The notes beneath the pieces are model-generated. The model was not told the DNA's origin, made no database searches, and saw only the letters and a program-made list of their open reading frames with translations. 64,000 nucleotides of DNA from Paraburkholderia ribeironis (GTDB lineage Bacteria; Pseudomonadota; Gammaproteobacteria; Burkholderiales; Burkholderiaceae). The DNA lies in contig NZ_CYGX02000019.1 of the NCBI RefSeq assembly GCF_900019265.1, forward strand, positions 113,187 to 177,186, given 5' to 3'. Positions 51,667 through 59,055 of the stretch are shown here, piece by piece; within the stretch, counting starts at the first letter, position 1; each line of letters begins with the position of its first letter. The position numbers were made by a program, and so were the translations under genes.

Positions 51667-52229
51667 AGCTCCACCTCGGCCGGTGCGATCACGTTGGCGT
51701 TATGGCTGTCGGTCAGTTTCGGCAGACGCACTTCGTCGACGCGCCAGCCGCGATGGCTGATGCTACCGCTGAACGGCGCCTTGCCGACCACATTGCCGGT
51801 CAGGCGCACCGCGCTCGCGTCGAAACCCTCGGGCAGCGTGACGCGGCTGCCTTCGGCTTCGTCGCGCACCGGGCGGATCGTGAAATGCTCGCGCAGCGTC
51901 GCGCGGCAACCGTCGTGCACGAGGCGCGCGGCGGCACCGATGTCGGCGTCGCTGTAGCTCTTGATGTCTTCCTCGACGAAATCGATGAAGCGCGCGTCCC
52001 GTTGCAACAGGCCGAGCAGTTGCAGCGCCGCGTCGGGGCTGGCTTGCTTGAGCGTGGGTGCGGGTTGCGGGGCGGGGGCAGGGGCGGCAGTCGGTGCGGG
52101 CGCGGTGGCGGCACGGCCCTGGCGCAGACGCAGCACGCTGGCGGCGAATTCGCCGTCGCCGAGGATGCGGAAAAACGTGCTGACGGCAAGTGAAATCCTG
52201 CCGAGGAAAGATGGGTTCGAATCGGTCAT
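51663..52229 (-). CDS. DUF2760 domain protein
   Basis: 188 residues. After an N-terminal part with a Pro/Ala linker (APTAAPAPAPQPAP), the DUF2760 domain starts at ALQLLGLLQRDARFIDFVEEDI and ends in FSGSISHRGWRVDEVRLPK. The domain has no established biochemical role, but it is regularly next to these unusual Hsp70 genes, which suggests a co-chaperone or client-recruiting factor. CAGGAGC precedes the ATG at 52229, so this is the first gene of the operon. Confidence 0.85.
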   Translation of the reverse strand: MTDSNPSFLGRISLAVSTFFRILGDGEFAASVLRLRQGRAATAPAPTAAPAPAPQPAPTLKQASPDAALQLLGLLQRDARFIDFVEEDIKSYSDADIGAAARLVHDGCRATLREHFTIRPVRDEAEGSRVTLPEGFDASAVRLTGNVVGKAPFSGSISHRGWRVDEVRLPKLTDSHNANVIAPAEVEL

Positions 52230-52838
52230 AAATGCTCCTGAGGTGCGCTGTCAAAGGACGAGCTGTCCTGGCCGCGCCGCCCGCGGTGGGCCGCGCAGCC
52301 TTGGCTAGCCTTGTGCGGGCCGGCATCCTGCGTGGTTGCGAAGAGCGCAGGCAGGCTTGCCGCCGACGCGCGCTCAACTCGCCGTGGCGGCGTGTGCGGC
52401 GCGCGCAAAACCCGTATTTTGCCTTGTGGCGTGCCCGAAGCGGGCAAAGCCGGCAATTCTAGCGGGCAATGGGGCGAGATTGGCGGGTGGTTGCGAGCGA
52501 ATTGTGCGGGCTGGCGGCGGGTGCGCGCACGCAGCACGCGTCGCGAGCGAACTGCTCGGTCAGTTCGGTTTCGATCCGGTGAACCCCGGTGCGCTTGCCG
52601 ACAGATGGCGCTGCACACGCGCCAAGCCGGTTTGCCGCATTGCCCTCGATCGCGCGTGCCTCGTCGAAGTGGCTATTACGCTGCATTACAAAGCAGCAAA
52701 GCAGCAAAGCAGCAAAGCAGCAAAGCAGCAAAGCAGCAAAGCAGCAAAGCAGCAAAGCAGCAAAGCAGCAAAGCAGCAAAGCGGCACCTATTTGCGGGGA
52801 ATTTGATTAGCACGTGACTCGCATCAGGCGTCTCTGCA
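52230..52838. other. Region between the Hsp70 operon and the recombinase gene
   Basis: 609 bases. Open frames here do not look like proteins. It holds the promoter of the DUF2760-Hsp70 operon and the 8-bp x12 microsatellite at 52689-52784. Confidence 0.6.
52689..52784 (-). repeat. 8-bp microsatellite x12 after the recombinase gene
   Basis: Twelve CAAAGCAG units (plus-strand reading), eleven perfect and the last CAAAGCGG. It lies 54 bases after the recombinase stop. Eleven perfect copies suggest ongoing slippage and length variation between strains. Confidence 0.98.
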
Positions 52839-54059
52839 TTAAGTATTGCCCGTATCCTCGTCTTTAGTTTGGGACGCCCCCCAGTTCATCCGGTGACGAT
52901 TAACGGTTTCCGTATGCCGTGCGTCGTCTTCCGTGTGCAGATAAAGACTCGTCGTGTTCAGCGATACATGGCCAAGATTGTCACGGATGGTGCGCAAATC
53001 AACACCGCCATCGGCCTGATGAGAACCGGCGGTGTGTCGAAGCCAGTGAGCCGACGCCCGTTCGAGTTCGTCGGCACGGTCGGCGAACTCCGTTGCTCTG
53101 CCGCGCAGCCACGACGCGGCGCCGCCGAAGATGCTCTTGATCGCATCGTGGATCGCCGAGCGGGACAGGCAACGGTTTCTGCCTTTGAATGGAATGACGA
53201 GCGGCGTTTCCTCGGACCGGGTGGGCAGGGCGGCGAGGCCATTCAGTGTCCGATAGCTGCGCAGTTCCTGGACCAGTTCGGCCGAAACGGGAACGATCCG
53301 TTCCTTGTCGCCCTTGCCCAGCGTTTCGAGCCACCATTGATCCTGGCCGTCCGCGCCGAGCTTTCTGAAAAAGTTGCCCATCTGGCCGCCGGCGACCTCG
53401 GAAATGCGCATGCCCTGCAGATAGAACAGCGTGGTCAGCCACCGGCAACGGGCGTAGTACGCGCGTTGGGCGTCGGTTTCCTGCGGCAATTGTTCGACGA
53501 ACAGCTTGACTTCATCCCACAGAGAGCTCGACAGATAGCGCGTCACTCGCGGCGCCGAGCGCCTCGCACGTTGGCGCAACAGTGCCATCGGATTGCCGCG
53601 CAGATACCCGGCGTTGACCAGCCAGGTGAACATCGCGTTCAGAATGATCAGCGCCTGACGCTGGCTGGCCGGCGACAGCGGCCCATTGAACGGTCGCCAG
53701 CGTTCGTCGCCGCGCGGATACTTGCCGCCATTGGCGGACACCCAGCGGCTCGCGGGCTGCGGATCGACGAGAAACGTCTTGAAGATCAGCAGATCTTCAT
53801 GCGTGAGCGACGACAGCGGCTTGCCGAGTTGCACGACGGCCCACAGCAGCAGCCGCTCGGCTTCCTTGCGATAGTTGTCGAACGTGGTTTTGGTGTCCGC
53901 GTAGTTCGACAGCCACGCGCGCACCGCGTCCAGATCATTGCGGGCCGAGAGCTGCGAATTTTCGATCGGGCCACGATTGATGCCGTCGCGGCCGTCGAGA
54001 CTTTCCGGTACGGCGAGCGATTCGACAGGCTGTACGGTAACGAGCTGGGCATTGGACAC
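52839..54059 (-). CDS. Tyrosine site-specific recombinase
   Basis: 406-residue integrase. N-terminal SAM-like binding part (AVRAWLSNYADTKTTFDNYRKEAERLLLWAV), catalytic domain with Arg in GMRISEV, His-x-x-Arg in HWLRHTAGS, His in NLGHVSLNTTS and nucleophile Tyr in SLYLHTED. All residues are present, so it should be active. GTG start. It is divergent from a KfrA-like gene with a 28-bp palindrome between. No attachment-site pair was identified. Confidence 0.9.
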   Translation of the reverse strand: MSNAQLVTVQPVESLAVPESLDGRDGINRGPIENSQLSARNDLDAVRAWLSNYADTKTTFDNYRKEAERLLLWAVVQLGKPLSSLTHEDLLIFKTFLVDPQPASRWVSANGGKYPRGDERWRPFNGPLSPASQRQALIILNAMFTWLVNAGYLRGNPMALLRQRARRSAPRVTRYLSSSLWDEVKLFVEQLPQETDAQRAYYARCRWLTTLFYLQGMRISEVAGGQMGNFFRKLGADGQDQWWLETLGKGDKERIVPVSAELVQELRSYRTLNGLAALPTRSEETPLVIPFKGRNRCLSRSAIHDAIKSIFGGAASWLRGRATEFADRADELERASAHWLRHTAGSHQADGGVDLRTIRDNLGHVSLNTTSLYLHTEDDARHTETVNRHRMNWGASQTKDEDTGNT

Positions 54060-54114
54060 TGTTTGAGCACTCCGGATGGCGCGGGAAACGGCAAATCAGG
54101 CAACTATGGATAGC

Positions 54115-54142
54115 ACACGACATTATAGTACTAATGTCGTGT
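54115..54142. promoter_or_regulatory. 28-bp palindrome between recombinase and kfrA-like genes
   Basis: ACACGACATTA and TAATGTCGTGT form a perfect 11-bp inverted repeat with a six-base centre (TAGTAC). It is flanked by direct repeats ATGGATAG at 54106-54113 and 54149-54156. Position in the divergent promoter fits an operator for the KfrA-like protein, or a recombinase core site. Confidence 0.75.
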
Positions 54143-54227
54143 ATGTTGATGGATAGAGCGTGATTTTTTATATATTACGTTGTATTATCAACGAATCTAT
54201 CCTTTTAATGTGTCCGCACGCGCGCCC

Positions 54228-55301
54228 ATGACCCTCGAAACCGACATTGAAGCTGTCCGCGAACATGCATCAGACACGCAGGCTCTGTATCGCGAGGTCT
54301 GCGCGCTAATGTTTTTCCGCTACGGCGAAACACCGACCGCGAACCGTCTGTATCAGCTGGTGCGCAAAGGCAGCATGAGCGCGCCGGCCAAGGCGCTGCG
54401 CGACTTCTGGGTCGAAGTGCGCGAAAAGACCCGGGTCGATGTCGGCCGCCCGGACTTGCCGCCTGAAGTCGCAACCGCGGCCGGTGAACTGGCCGCCAAC
54501 CTCTGGCGGCTATCGAACGATGCCGCGACCGCCGCGCTGGATGCGTTCAGGCAGGAAGCGCAGTCGGACGTCGCGGCCGCACGCCAGCGGGCACAGGAGA
54601 TGGAGTCGCAACGCAATGACGCGGCGCTGAAAGCCGAACAGGCTGCGAGCAGCGCCGCTACGCTCGTCCAGCAGATCAGCGGGCTTGAAGCGCGCCTCGT
54701 CGAGCTGCAGACCGCCAACGACATGCTGACGGCGCAATTGGCTGCGTCGAAGGACGAGATCGCGGCGGGCGCCGCCGCGCTGGCGGACGCCAGACGCGAT
54801 TTCGCCGAGGAACTGGCCAAACTGCGCCGATCGCACGATCAGAACGAACAGAGGCTGGCCGCCGCGGAAAAGCGCGCGCTGCTTGAGATCGAGAGTGAAC
54901 GGGCGGCGGCCAGCCGAGCGCGCAAAGAGCTCCAGAGCGCCAATGAACGGATCGCGCTGCTGGAGGCTGAACATCGCTCGGAGCGCGACGCTCTGCGTGA
55001 TGGGCTCGCCACCGCGAAAGCTGAACTGGCCGCGTCGACAGCACGATGTGCGGTGATTGACGCGCAACTATCGGAGAAGGACGCGTTACTCGCCGAGCGG
55101 CTTGCATCCGCCGACCTGCTGCGCCAGCGTCTCGAAACCATGTCGCGACAATTGCCAACGGCGCGGGCGACGGCGCGTACCGAAACGACGCCCGGCCGCC
55201 CTGCTCGCCGTTCCCGCGCGAAGGCCGAGCCTCGAGGCCGTGCGTCGATCGATTTTTCGGGCGGACCGTTCGTCAAACGCGTGCCAAACCACAAGCGATG
55301 A
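54228..55301 (+). CDS. KfrA-like DNA-binding coiled-coil protein
   Basis: 357 residues. Residues about 20-130 resemble the KfrA N-terminal DNA-binding domain (ALYREVCALMFFRYGETPTANRLYQLVRKGSMSAPAKALRDFWVEVREKTRV); the middle is a long Ala/Glu/Arg-rich coiled coil (to about residue 315), and the C-terminus is basic (GRPARRSRAKAEPRGR). KfrA proteins bind long inverted repeats near their own promoter and were described on plasmids; chromosomal versions often pair with a recombinase. ATG 54228 is the family-like start. It probably autoregulates through the 28-bp palindrome. Confidence 0.82.
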   Translation: MTLETDIEAVREHASDTQALYREVCALMFFRYGETPTANRLYQLVRKGSMSAPAKALRDFWVEVREKTRVDVGRPDLPPEVATAAGELAANLWRLSNDAATAALDAFRQEAQSDVAAARQRAQEMESQRNDAALKAEQAASSAATLVQQISGLEARLVELQTANDMLTAQLAASKDEIAAGAAALADARRDFAEELAKLRRSHDQNEQRLAAAEKRALLEIESERAAASRARKELQSANERIALLEAEHRSERDALRDGLATAKAELAASTARCAVIDAQLSEKDALLAERLASADLLRQRLETMSRQLPTARATARTETTPGRPARRSRAKAEPRGRASIDFSGGPFVKRVPNHKR

Positions 55302-55379
55302 CATTAGTCGCTGCTGCAACGGGAAGGCGATGGTGGCTGCGTTTGAGCTTTGTCTTGCGCGCGCTATGAGCACATCTGG

Positions 55380-55417
55380 GGGGGCGCTTCAGAAAACGGA
55401 AAATAAAGCACGCTATG
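55380..55417 (+). repeat. Left terminal inverted repeat, Tn3 family type
   Basis: 38 bp starting GGGGGCGCTT and ending AAAGCACGCTATG. It matches the right repeat (57339-57376, reverse complement) at 33 of 38 positions. The 38-bp length, the opening G-run and the ACG(T/C)T inner end are typical of Tn3-family ends. Confidence 0.85.
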
Positions 55418-55634
55418 CCTGGCCGTCGCACTGCGCAAGATCGGCCGCATCGAACGAGTTGTCCACGCGATGCTCGCACGCGGTGCCCCACCCGATGCAG
55501 GTTTGCTGTTGTCATTACCTCTCAGCTGGGAGCATATCAATCTGACCGGCGACTACGTGTGGCGACACAGCCAGAAATTGCAGGAGGGGAAATTCCGGTC
55601 GTTGCGATCGCTGCCGGAGGCGTCTGAGCGCTAA
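55407..55634 (+). pseudogene. tnpA: Tn3-family transposase remnant
   Basis: An open stretch of 75 codons following a stop within the left inverted repeat. It contains LAVALRKIGRIER and, after a jump, SWEHINLTGDYVWRHSQKLQEGKFRSLRSLP. In intact Tn3-type transposases these two blocks are about a hundred residues apart near the C-terminus, so the fragment has lost the rest of the gene and an internal piece. It reads away from the left repeat, opposite to the usual tnpA layout. Confidence 0.75.
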
Positions 55635-55660
55635 CCGAAGAACATAGCCAGCCTGGATAT

Positions 55661-56278
55661 TCACTCACTTCGCGTCTTCAGGCCTGAACGAATGCGCCTT
55701 GCCTCTGCTGCCGCGGAACGAATCACGCAGCCGGGCACATGATCATTGATCAAACCCATAGCCTGCATGAAGGCGAACATCGTCGTGGGCCCGACGAACT
55801 TCCAGCCCCGCCGCTTCAGTTCTTTCGACAGAGCGATCGACGCGGGAGATGTCGATGCACTCTGTGGCGCGTCACATTCGTCGGGTGCAGGTTCGTATCT
55901 CCAGAAGAAGTTGGCGAGCGAGCCCGACTCAGCCTGGAGTTCGACGGCTTTGCGGGCATTGTTGATTACGGCCTCAATCTTGCCTTTGTGCCGGATGATT
56001 CCTGCGTTCATGAGAAGCCGGTTGACATCGCGCTGGTCGTAGCCGGAAATAACGTGAAAGTTGAAGCCGTCGAAGGCATCGCGGAAATTTTCCCGTTTGA
56101 CAAGGATCGTGCGCCAGCTCAATCCCGACTGGAAACCTTCGAGACTGATCTTTTCGAATAGCCGGATGTCGTCCGCCACCGGGTAGCCCCACTCATTGTC
56201 GTGATAGGCGAGAAACTCGGGAGCCGTTCCAGCCCAGCCACAACGGGGGCGTCCGTCGGGTGCCACAAAGAGATCCAT
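55661..56278 (-). CDS. tag: DNA-3-methyladenine glycosylase I
   Basis: 205 residues. RCGWAGTAPEFLAYHDNEWGYPV at the start, LFEKISLEGFQSGLSWRTILVKRENFRDAFDGF, AGIIRHKGKIEAVINNARK, and FVGPTTMFAFMQAMGLINDHVPGC are the hallmarks of Tag, which removes 3-methyladenine from alkylated DNA; the zinc ligands near both ends are present. GGGAGGAG precedes the ATG. It is the last gene of the tetR-yciI-tag operon in the Tn3-type element, so this alkylation-repair gene travels as cargo. Confidence 0.93.
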   Translation of the reverse strand: MDLFVAPDGRPRCGWAGTAPEFLAYHDNEWGYPVADDIRLFEKISLEGFQSGLSWRTILVKRENFRDAFDGFNFHVISGYDQRDVNRLLMNAGIIRHKGKIEAVINNARKAVELQAESGSLANFFWRYEPAPDECDAPQSASTSPASIALSKELKRRGWKFVGPTTMFAFMQAMGLINDHVPGCVIRSAAAEARRIRSGLKTRSE

Positions 56279-56299
56279 GTACTTCTCCTCCCTGTTTCG

Positions 56300-56587
56300 T
56301 CAGTTGCTCAGGAACGCCAATTCAGGAGAGCTAATGTTAGGCTCGATGTCAACGATCTCGGCCTTGACAATGTCGTGAACCACGAACGGATCGTTATTGA
56401 CACGGGCTTGCAGCTCTTCGAACGTCGGGCCTGCGACAAGAATGGCTCCGCCTTGCCCAGAGCGAATGCTGCCGACAAGTAGGAAAACTCCCTCATCGAT
56501 GCCTTTCCCGATCCATTCGCGATGCGCAGCCATGTGCTCAGGCGCCCGAGTCTTGTTGGCAGAAAAGCGAAGCAGAACAACGTACAA
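56300..56587 (-). CDS. YciI-like family protein
   Basis: 95 residues with the YciI fold motifs: MYVVLLRFSANKTRAPEHMAAHREWIGKGIDEGVFLLVGSI at the start and FVVHDIVKAEIVDIEPN at the end, including the conserved His (HMAAH) and Asp (NNDPFVVHD). TTG start, supported by AAGGAGAATTCAC upstream. YciI proteins are small enzymes of mostly unknown chemistry. Middle gene of the tetR-yciI-tag operon. Confidence 0.85.
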   Translation of the reverse strand: MYVVLLRFSANKTRAPEHMAAHREWIGKGIDEGVFLLVGSIRSGQGGAILVAGPTFEELQARVNNDPFVVHDIVKAEIVDIEPNISSPELAFLSN

Positions 56588-56651
56588 GTGAATTCTCCTT
56601 GCGAAAGGTCGAAACAGGAAACGAGTGGATGCACAATTGCTCGTCGGCTCG

Positions 56652-57239
56652 TTACGCTGTGCGGGTAGCTACATCGTTGGCGTTGGCAAACTGCGCGATG
56701 AGCCAGGCATTGAGCCGGTTCACTTCACGCTGCGCATAGTCGTGGTCGCCGAATGCGTTCAACAATGTGGCGACTCCCTGACTGAACGTCAGGACATGCA
56801 ATGCAAGATCGTTCGCGTCTGCCTGGCGGCCAAGTGCCTCGAATTGCTCGCGCAGCCAATTGCGGAAAGTCTCGAAAACACCTGCAGCCTGGGCACGCAA
56901 AGGATGTTCCAGCTTGGCGAGTTCGTTCGTCAGGGTTCCGACCGGGCATCCGTAGTTTTCAATGTCCTTCCGGTTGGCAATCACGATCTCCACAAACCGC
57001 TGGATTCTCTCCAGTGGTGAAGCTGCGCCTTCATACCAGCAGGCCAGCATTTCGCGCGTACTTGCAAGGCGCGCCTGGATAACCGCCTCGAGGATTTCGT
57101 CCTTGGTTTTGAAGTGGTAATAGAAATTGCCCCGGGAAATCCCGACTGCTTCTGCAATCGACGCGAACGAGGTTGGCTCGTAGCCCTGTTCGTAGAACAA
57201 CCGGTTCGCGGCATCCACGATCTGTTCGCGTGTCCCCAT
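56652..57239 (-). CDS. TetR family regulator
   Basis: 195 residues. The N-terminal helix-turn-helix (REQIVDAANRLFYEQGYEPTSFASIAEAVGISRGNFYYHFKTKDEILEAVIQ) is typical; the C-terminal helical ligand domain has YGCPVGTLTNEL. Two near-identical palindromes GGACAATTGTCC and GGACAATTGCCC lie upstream, so it probably represses its own operon with yciI and tag. A single Cys (YGCPVG) could give redox or electrophile sensing, as known for some relatives. Confidence 0.88.
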   Translation of the reverse strand: MGTREQIVDAANRLFYEQGYEPTSFASIAEAVGISRGNFYYHFKTKDEILEAVIQARLASTREMLACWYEGAASPLERIQRFVEIVIANRKDIENYGCPVGTLTNELAKLEHPLRAQAAGVFETFRNWLREQFEALGRQADANDLALHVLTFSQGVATLLNAFGDHDYAQREVNRLNAWLIAQFANANDVATRTA

Positions 57240-57264
57240 GTGCTTGCCTCTCCAGTGCAGCCCA

Positions 57265-57276
57265 GGACAATTGTCC
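57265..57276. promoter_or_regulatory. Candidate TetR operator 1
   Basis: GGACAATTGTCC, a perfect 12-bp palindrome 26 bases upstream of the tetR ATG. Confidence 0.7.
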
Positions 57277-57299
57277 CAAGCATGATGGCGGCGATTCTA

Positions 57300-57311
57300 G
57301 GACAATTGCCC
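57300..57311. promoter_or_regulatory. Candidate TetR operator 2
   Basis: GGACAATTGCCC, one base different from operator 1 and 35 bases from it, upstream of the same operon. Confidence 0.65.
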
Positions 57312-57338
57312 TACGACAGCAAGCACAAGCGTTAATGG

Positions 57339-57376
57339 CTAAACGTGCTTTATATTCCGTTTTCTCAAGCGCCCCC
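57339..57376 (-). repeat. Right terminal inverted repeat, Tn3 family type
   Basis: Reading on the minus strand it starts GGGGGCGCTTGAG and ends GCACGTTTAG, 38 bp. It pairs with 55380-55417 at 33 of 38 positions and ends 35 bases from the emrB stop. Confidence 0.85.
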
Positions 57377-57411
57377 ATCAGCGAGCGGCCGCAAAGCCGC
57401 CCGCTCCCCGC

Positions 57412-58974
57412 TCAATGCCCGCCTGCTCCCGCGGCGGCGGCTGCACTTGCATGATCGGGCTTCGTCACCCAGATCAGCGGAATGATCAACACGAAGATCA
57501 CCGCCGACAGCCAGAAAATATCGTTCAGCCCGAGCATCGCCGCCTGCGTGTTCATCGAGTGTTCGAAGAACGTCAGCGCCTGAGCGGGGCTGCCACCGAG
57601 TGAGCCGTGCAGCGAGTCCAGCGCGGACGTGAAGACCGGACTGTCGACACTCGTCTGCTCGGCCAACCGCGCGTGGTGCATGATCGTCCGATCGTTCCAT
57701 CCCGTCGACGCCAGCGACGTGCCCACCGCGCCGGCAAACACCCGCACGAAATTCGACAGCCCCGCCGCCGCCGGAATCCTGTCGGCGGAGAGGCCCGAGA
57801 GAATGATCGCGGTGAGCGGCACGAAGAAGAACGCGGTCGGAAAGCCTTGCAGCAGGGTCGGCACGACGAGCGTCCAGGTATCCACGCCCGTCGTGTAGTG
57901 CGAGCGCATGAAGAACACCACGGCGAAGCCCACGAATGCCAGCGTCGCCAGGACCCTCGCATCCGACTTCGGCATGAGCTTCGCGATCACCGGTGCGAGG
58001 ATCACTGCGAAGATGCCGAGCGGTGCGGTCGCGAGACCCGCATCCACGGAGCGGTAGTTCAGATATTCTTGCATCCATTGCGGCAACAGCACGAGGTTCG
58101 AGAAAAACACCGCATAGGCCACTGAAATGGCAATCGTGCCGCCGAGGAAATTTCGTTTTCCGAACAATTTCAGATCGACGATCGGATTCTTTTCGGTCAA
58201 CTCCCAGATCACGAAGAACGCGAAGCTGATCGCGGCGAATAGGGTCAACGCGACGATCACTGGCGAGCTAAACCAGTCGAGGTCCTTGCCCTTGTCGAGC
58301 ATGATCTGCAACGAGCCGACCCACGCGATCAGCGAGATCAGCCCGACCTTGTCGATCGGCAAACGCCTCGTCGGGGTCTCGCGGGTGCGATAAATGGCCC
58401 ACGTCACGCCGGCGGCAAACAGGCCCACCGGGATGTTGATATAGAAGATCCACGACCACGAGTAGCTGTCGGTAATCCAGCCACCGAGCGCCGGGCCGGC
58501 GATCGGGCCGACCGTTGCGGTCATCGCCCATAACGCCAGCGCATGCGAGCTTTTCTCCTTCGGATACGAGCCGAGCAGGATCGCTTGCGACAGCGGAATC
58601 AACGGACCCGCCACCGCGCCTTGCACGATCCGCGCGGCGAGCAGCACCGGCAGATTCGGCGCGATGCCGCAAAGCCACGACGACAGCACGAACAACAGGA
58701 TCGCCCCCACGAACAGCCTGATCTGCCCGACGCGCTGCGTGAGCCAGCCGGTCAGCGGAATCGCGATCGCATTGGCGGCCGCGAACAGCGTGATGACCCA
58801 GGTCCCCTCGTCCACCGACACGCCCAGGTTGCCGGCGATCGTCGGAATCGCCACGTTCGCGATCGACGAGTCCAGCACGTTCATAAACGTGGCCAGCGCC
58901 ACGGCAAGCGTCGCCAGCACGAGCTTGCCGCCGGTCAAAGGCGGCAGCGCCGCTACGTTGCTAGATCCATTCAT
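57412..58974 (-). CDS. emrB: DHA2 family multidrug exporter EmrB-like
   Basis: 520-residue inner-membrane permease with 14 predicted helices. FMNVLDSSIANVAIPTIAGNLGVSVDEGTWVITLFAAANAIAIPLTGWLTQRVGQIRLF at the start and GPIAGPALGGWITDSYSWSWIFYINIPVG are typical of EmrB/QacA proteins. It works with the adaptor EmrA and the outer-membrane NodT protein as one tripartite pump. A MarR-type operator lies 29 bases before its ATG, so it may have its own promoter as well as reading from upstream. Confidence 0.92.
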   Translation of the reverse strand: MNGSSNVAALPPLTGGKLVLATLAVALATFMNVLDSSIANVAIPTIAGNLGVSVDEGTWVITLFAAANAIAIPLTGWLTQRVGQIRLFVGAILLFVLSSWLCGIAPNLPVLLAARIVQGAVAGPLIPLSQAILLGSYPKEKSSHALALWAMTATVGPIAGPALGGWITDSYSWSWIFYINIPVGLFAAGVTWAIYRTRETPTRRLPIDKVGLISLIAWVGSLQIMLDKGKDLDWFSSPVIVALTLFAAISFAFFVIWELTEKNPIVDLKLFGKRNFLGGTIAISVAYAVFFSNLVLLPQWMQEYLNYRSVDAGLATAPLGIFAVILAPVIAKLMPKSDARVLATLAFVGFAVVFFMRSHYTTGVDTWTLVVPTLLQGFPTAFFFVPLTAIILSGLSADRIPAAAGLSNFVRVFAGAVGTSLASTGWNDRTIMHHARLAEQTSVDSPVFTSALDSLHGSLGGSPAQALTFFEHSMNTQAAMLGLNDIFWLSAVIFVLIIPLIWVTKPDHASAAAAAGAGGH

Positions 58975-59002
58975 GTCATCACCTGTCGGGGAAAGTGAAA
59001 AT

Positions 59003-59018
59003 ATCTGACTTGTCAGTT
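59003..59018. promoter_or_regulatory. MarR-type operator upstream of emrB
   Basis: ATCTGACTTGTCAGTT: ATCTG-N6-CAGTT arms, nearly palindromic, followed by TAATTGGG as at the nodT copy. One of three copies linked to the pump operon. Confidence 0.65.
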
Positions 59019-59055
59019 AATTGGGCGAAACAAACCGGCTCGGACGACTGCCGCG

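Larger units (their letters stand above)
55302..55660 (+). other. Left boundary of the Tn3-type element
   Basis: 359 bases containing the left 38-bp inverted repeat and the tnpA remnant; no intact gene. Confidence 0.7.
55380..57376. mobile_element. Tn3-derived element carrying tetR-yciI-tag
   Basis: About 2.0 kb between two 38-bp inverted repeats. Inside are a degraded Tn3-type transposase end and the tetR-yciI-tag operon, whose base composition looks lower in GC than the flanks by eye. There is no intact transposase or resolvase, so mobility would need a Tn3 transposase from elsewhere. No 5-bp target duplication is visible (TCTGG left, ATCAG right), so one end may have been rearranged. It sits between the kfrA-like gene and emrB. 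Confidence 0.72.
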
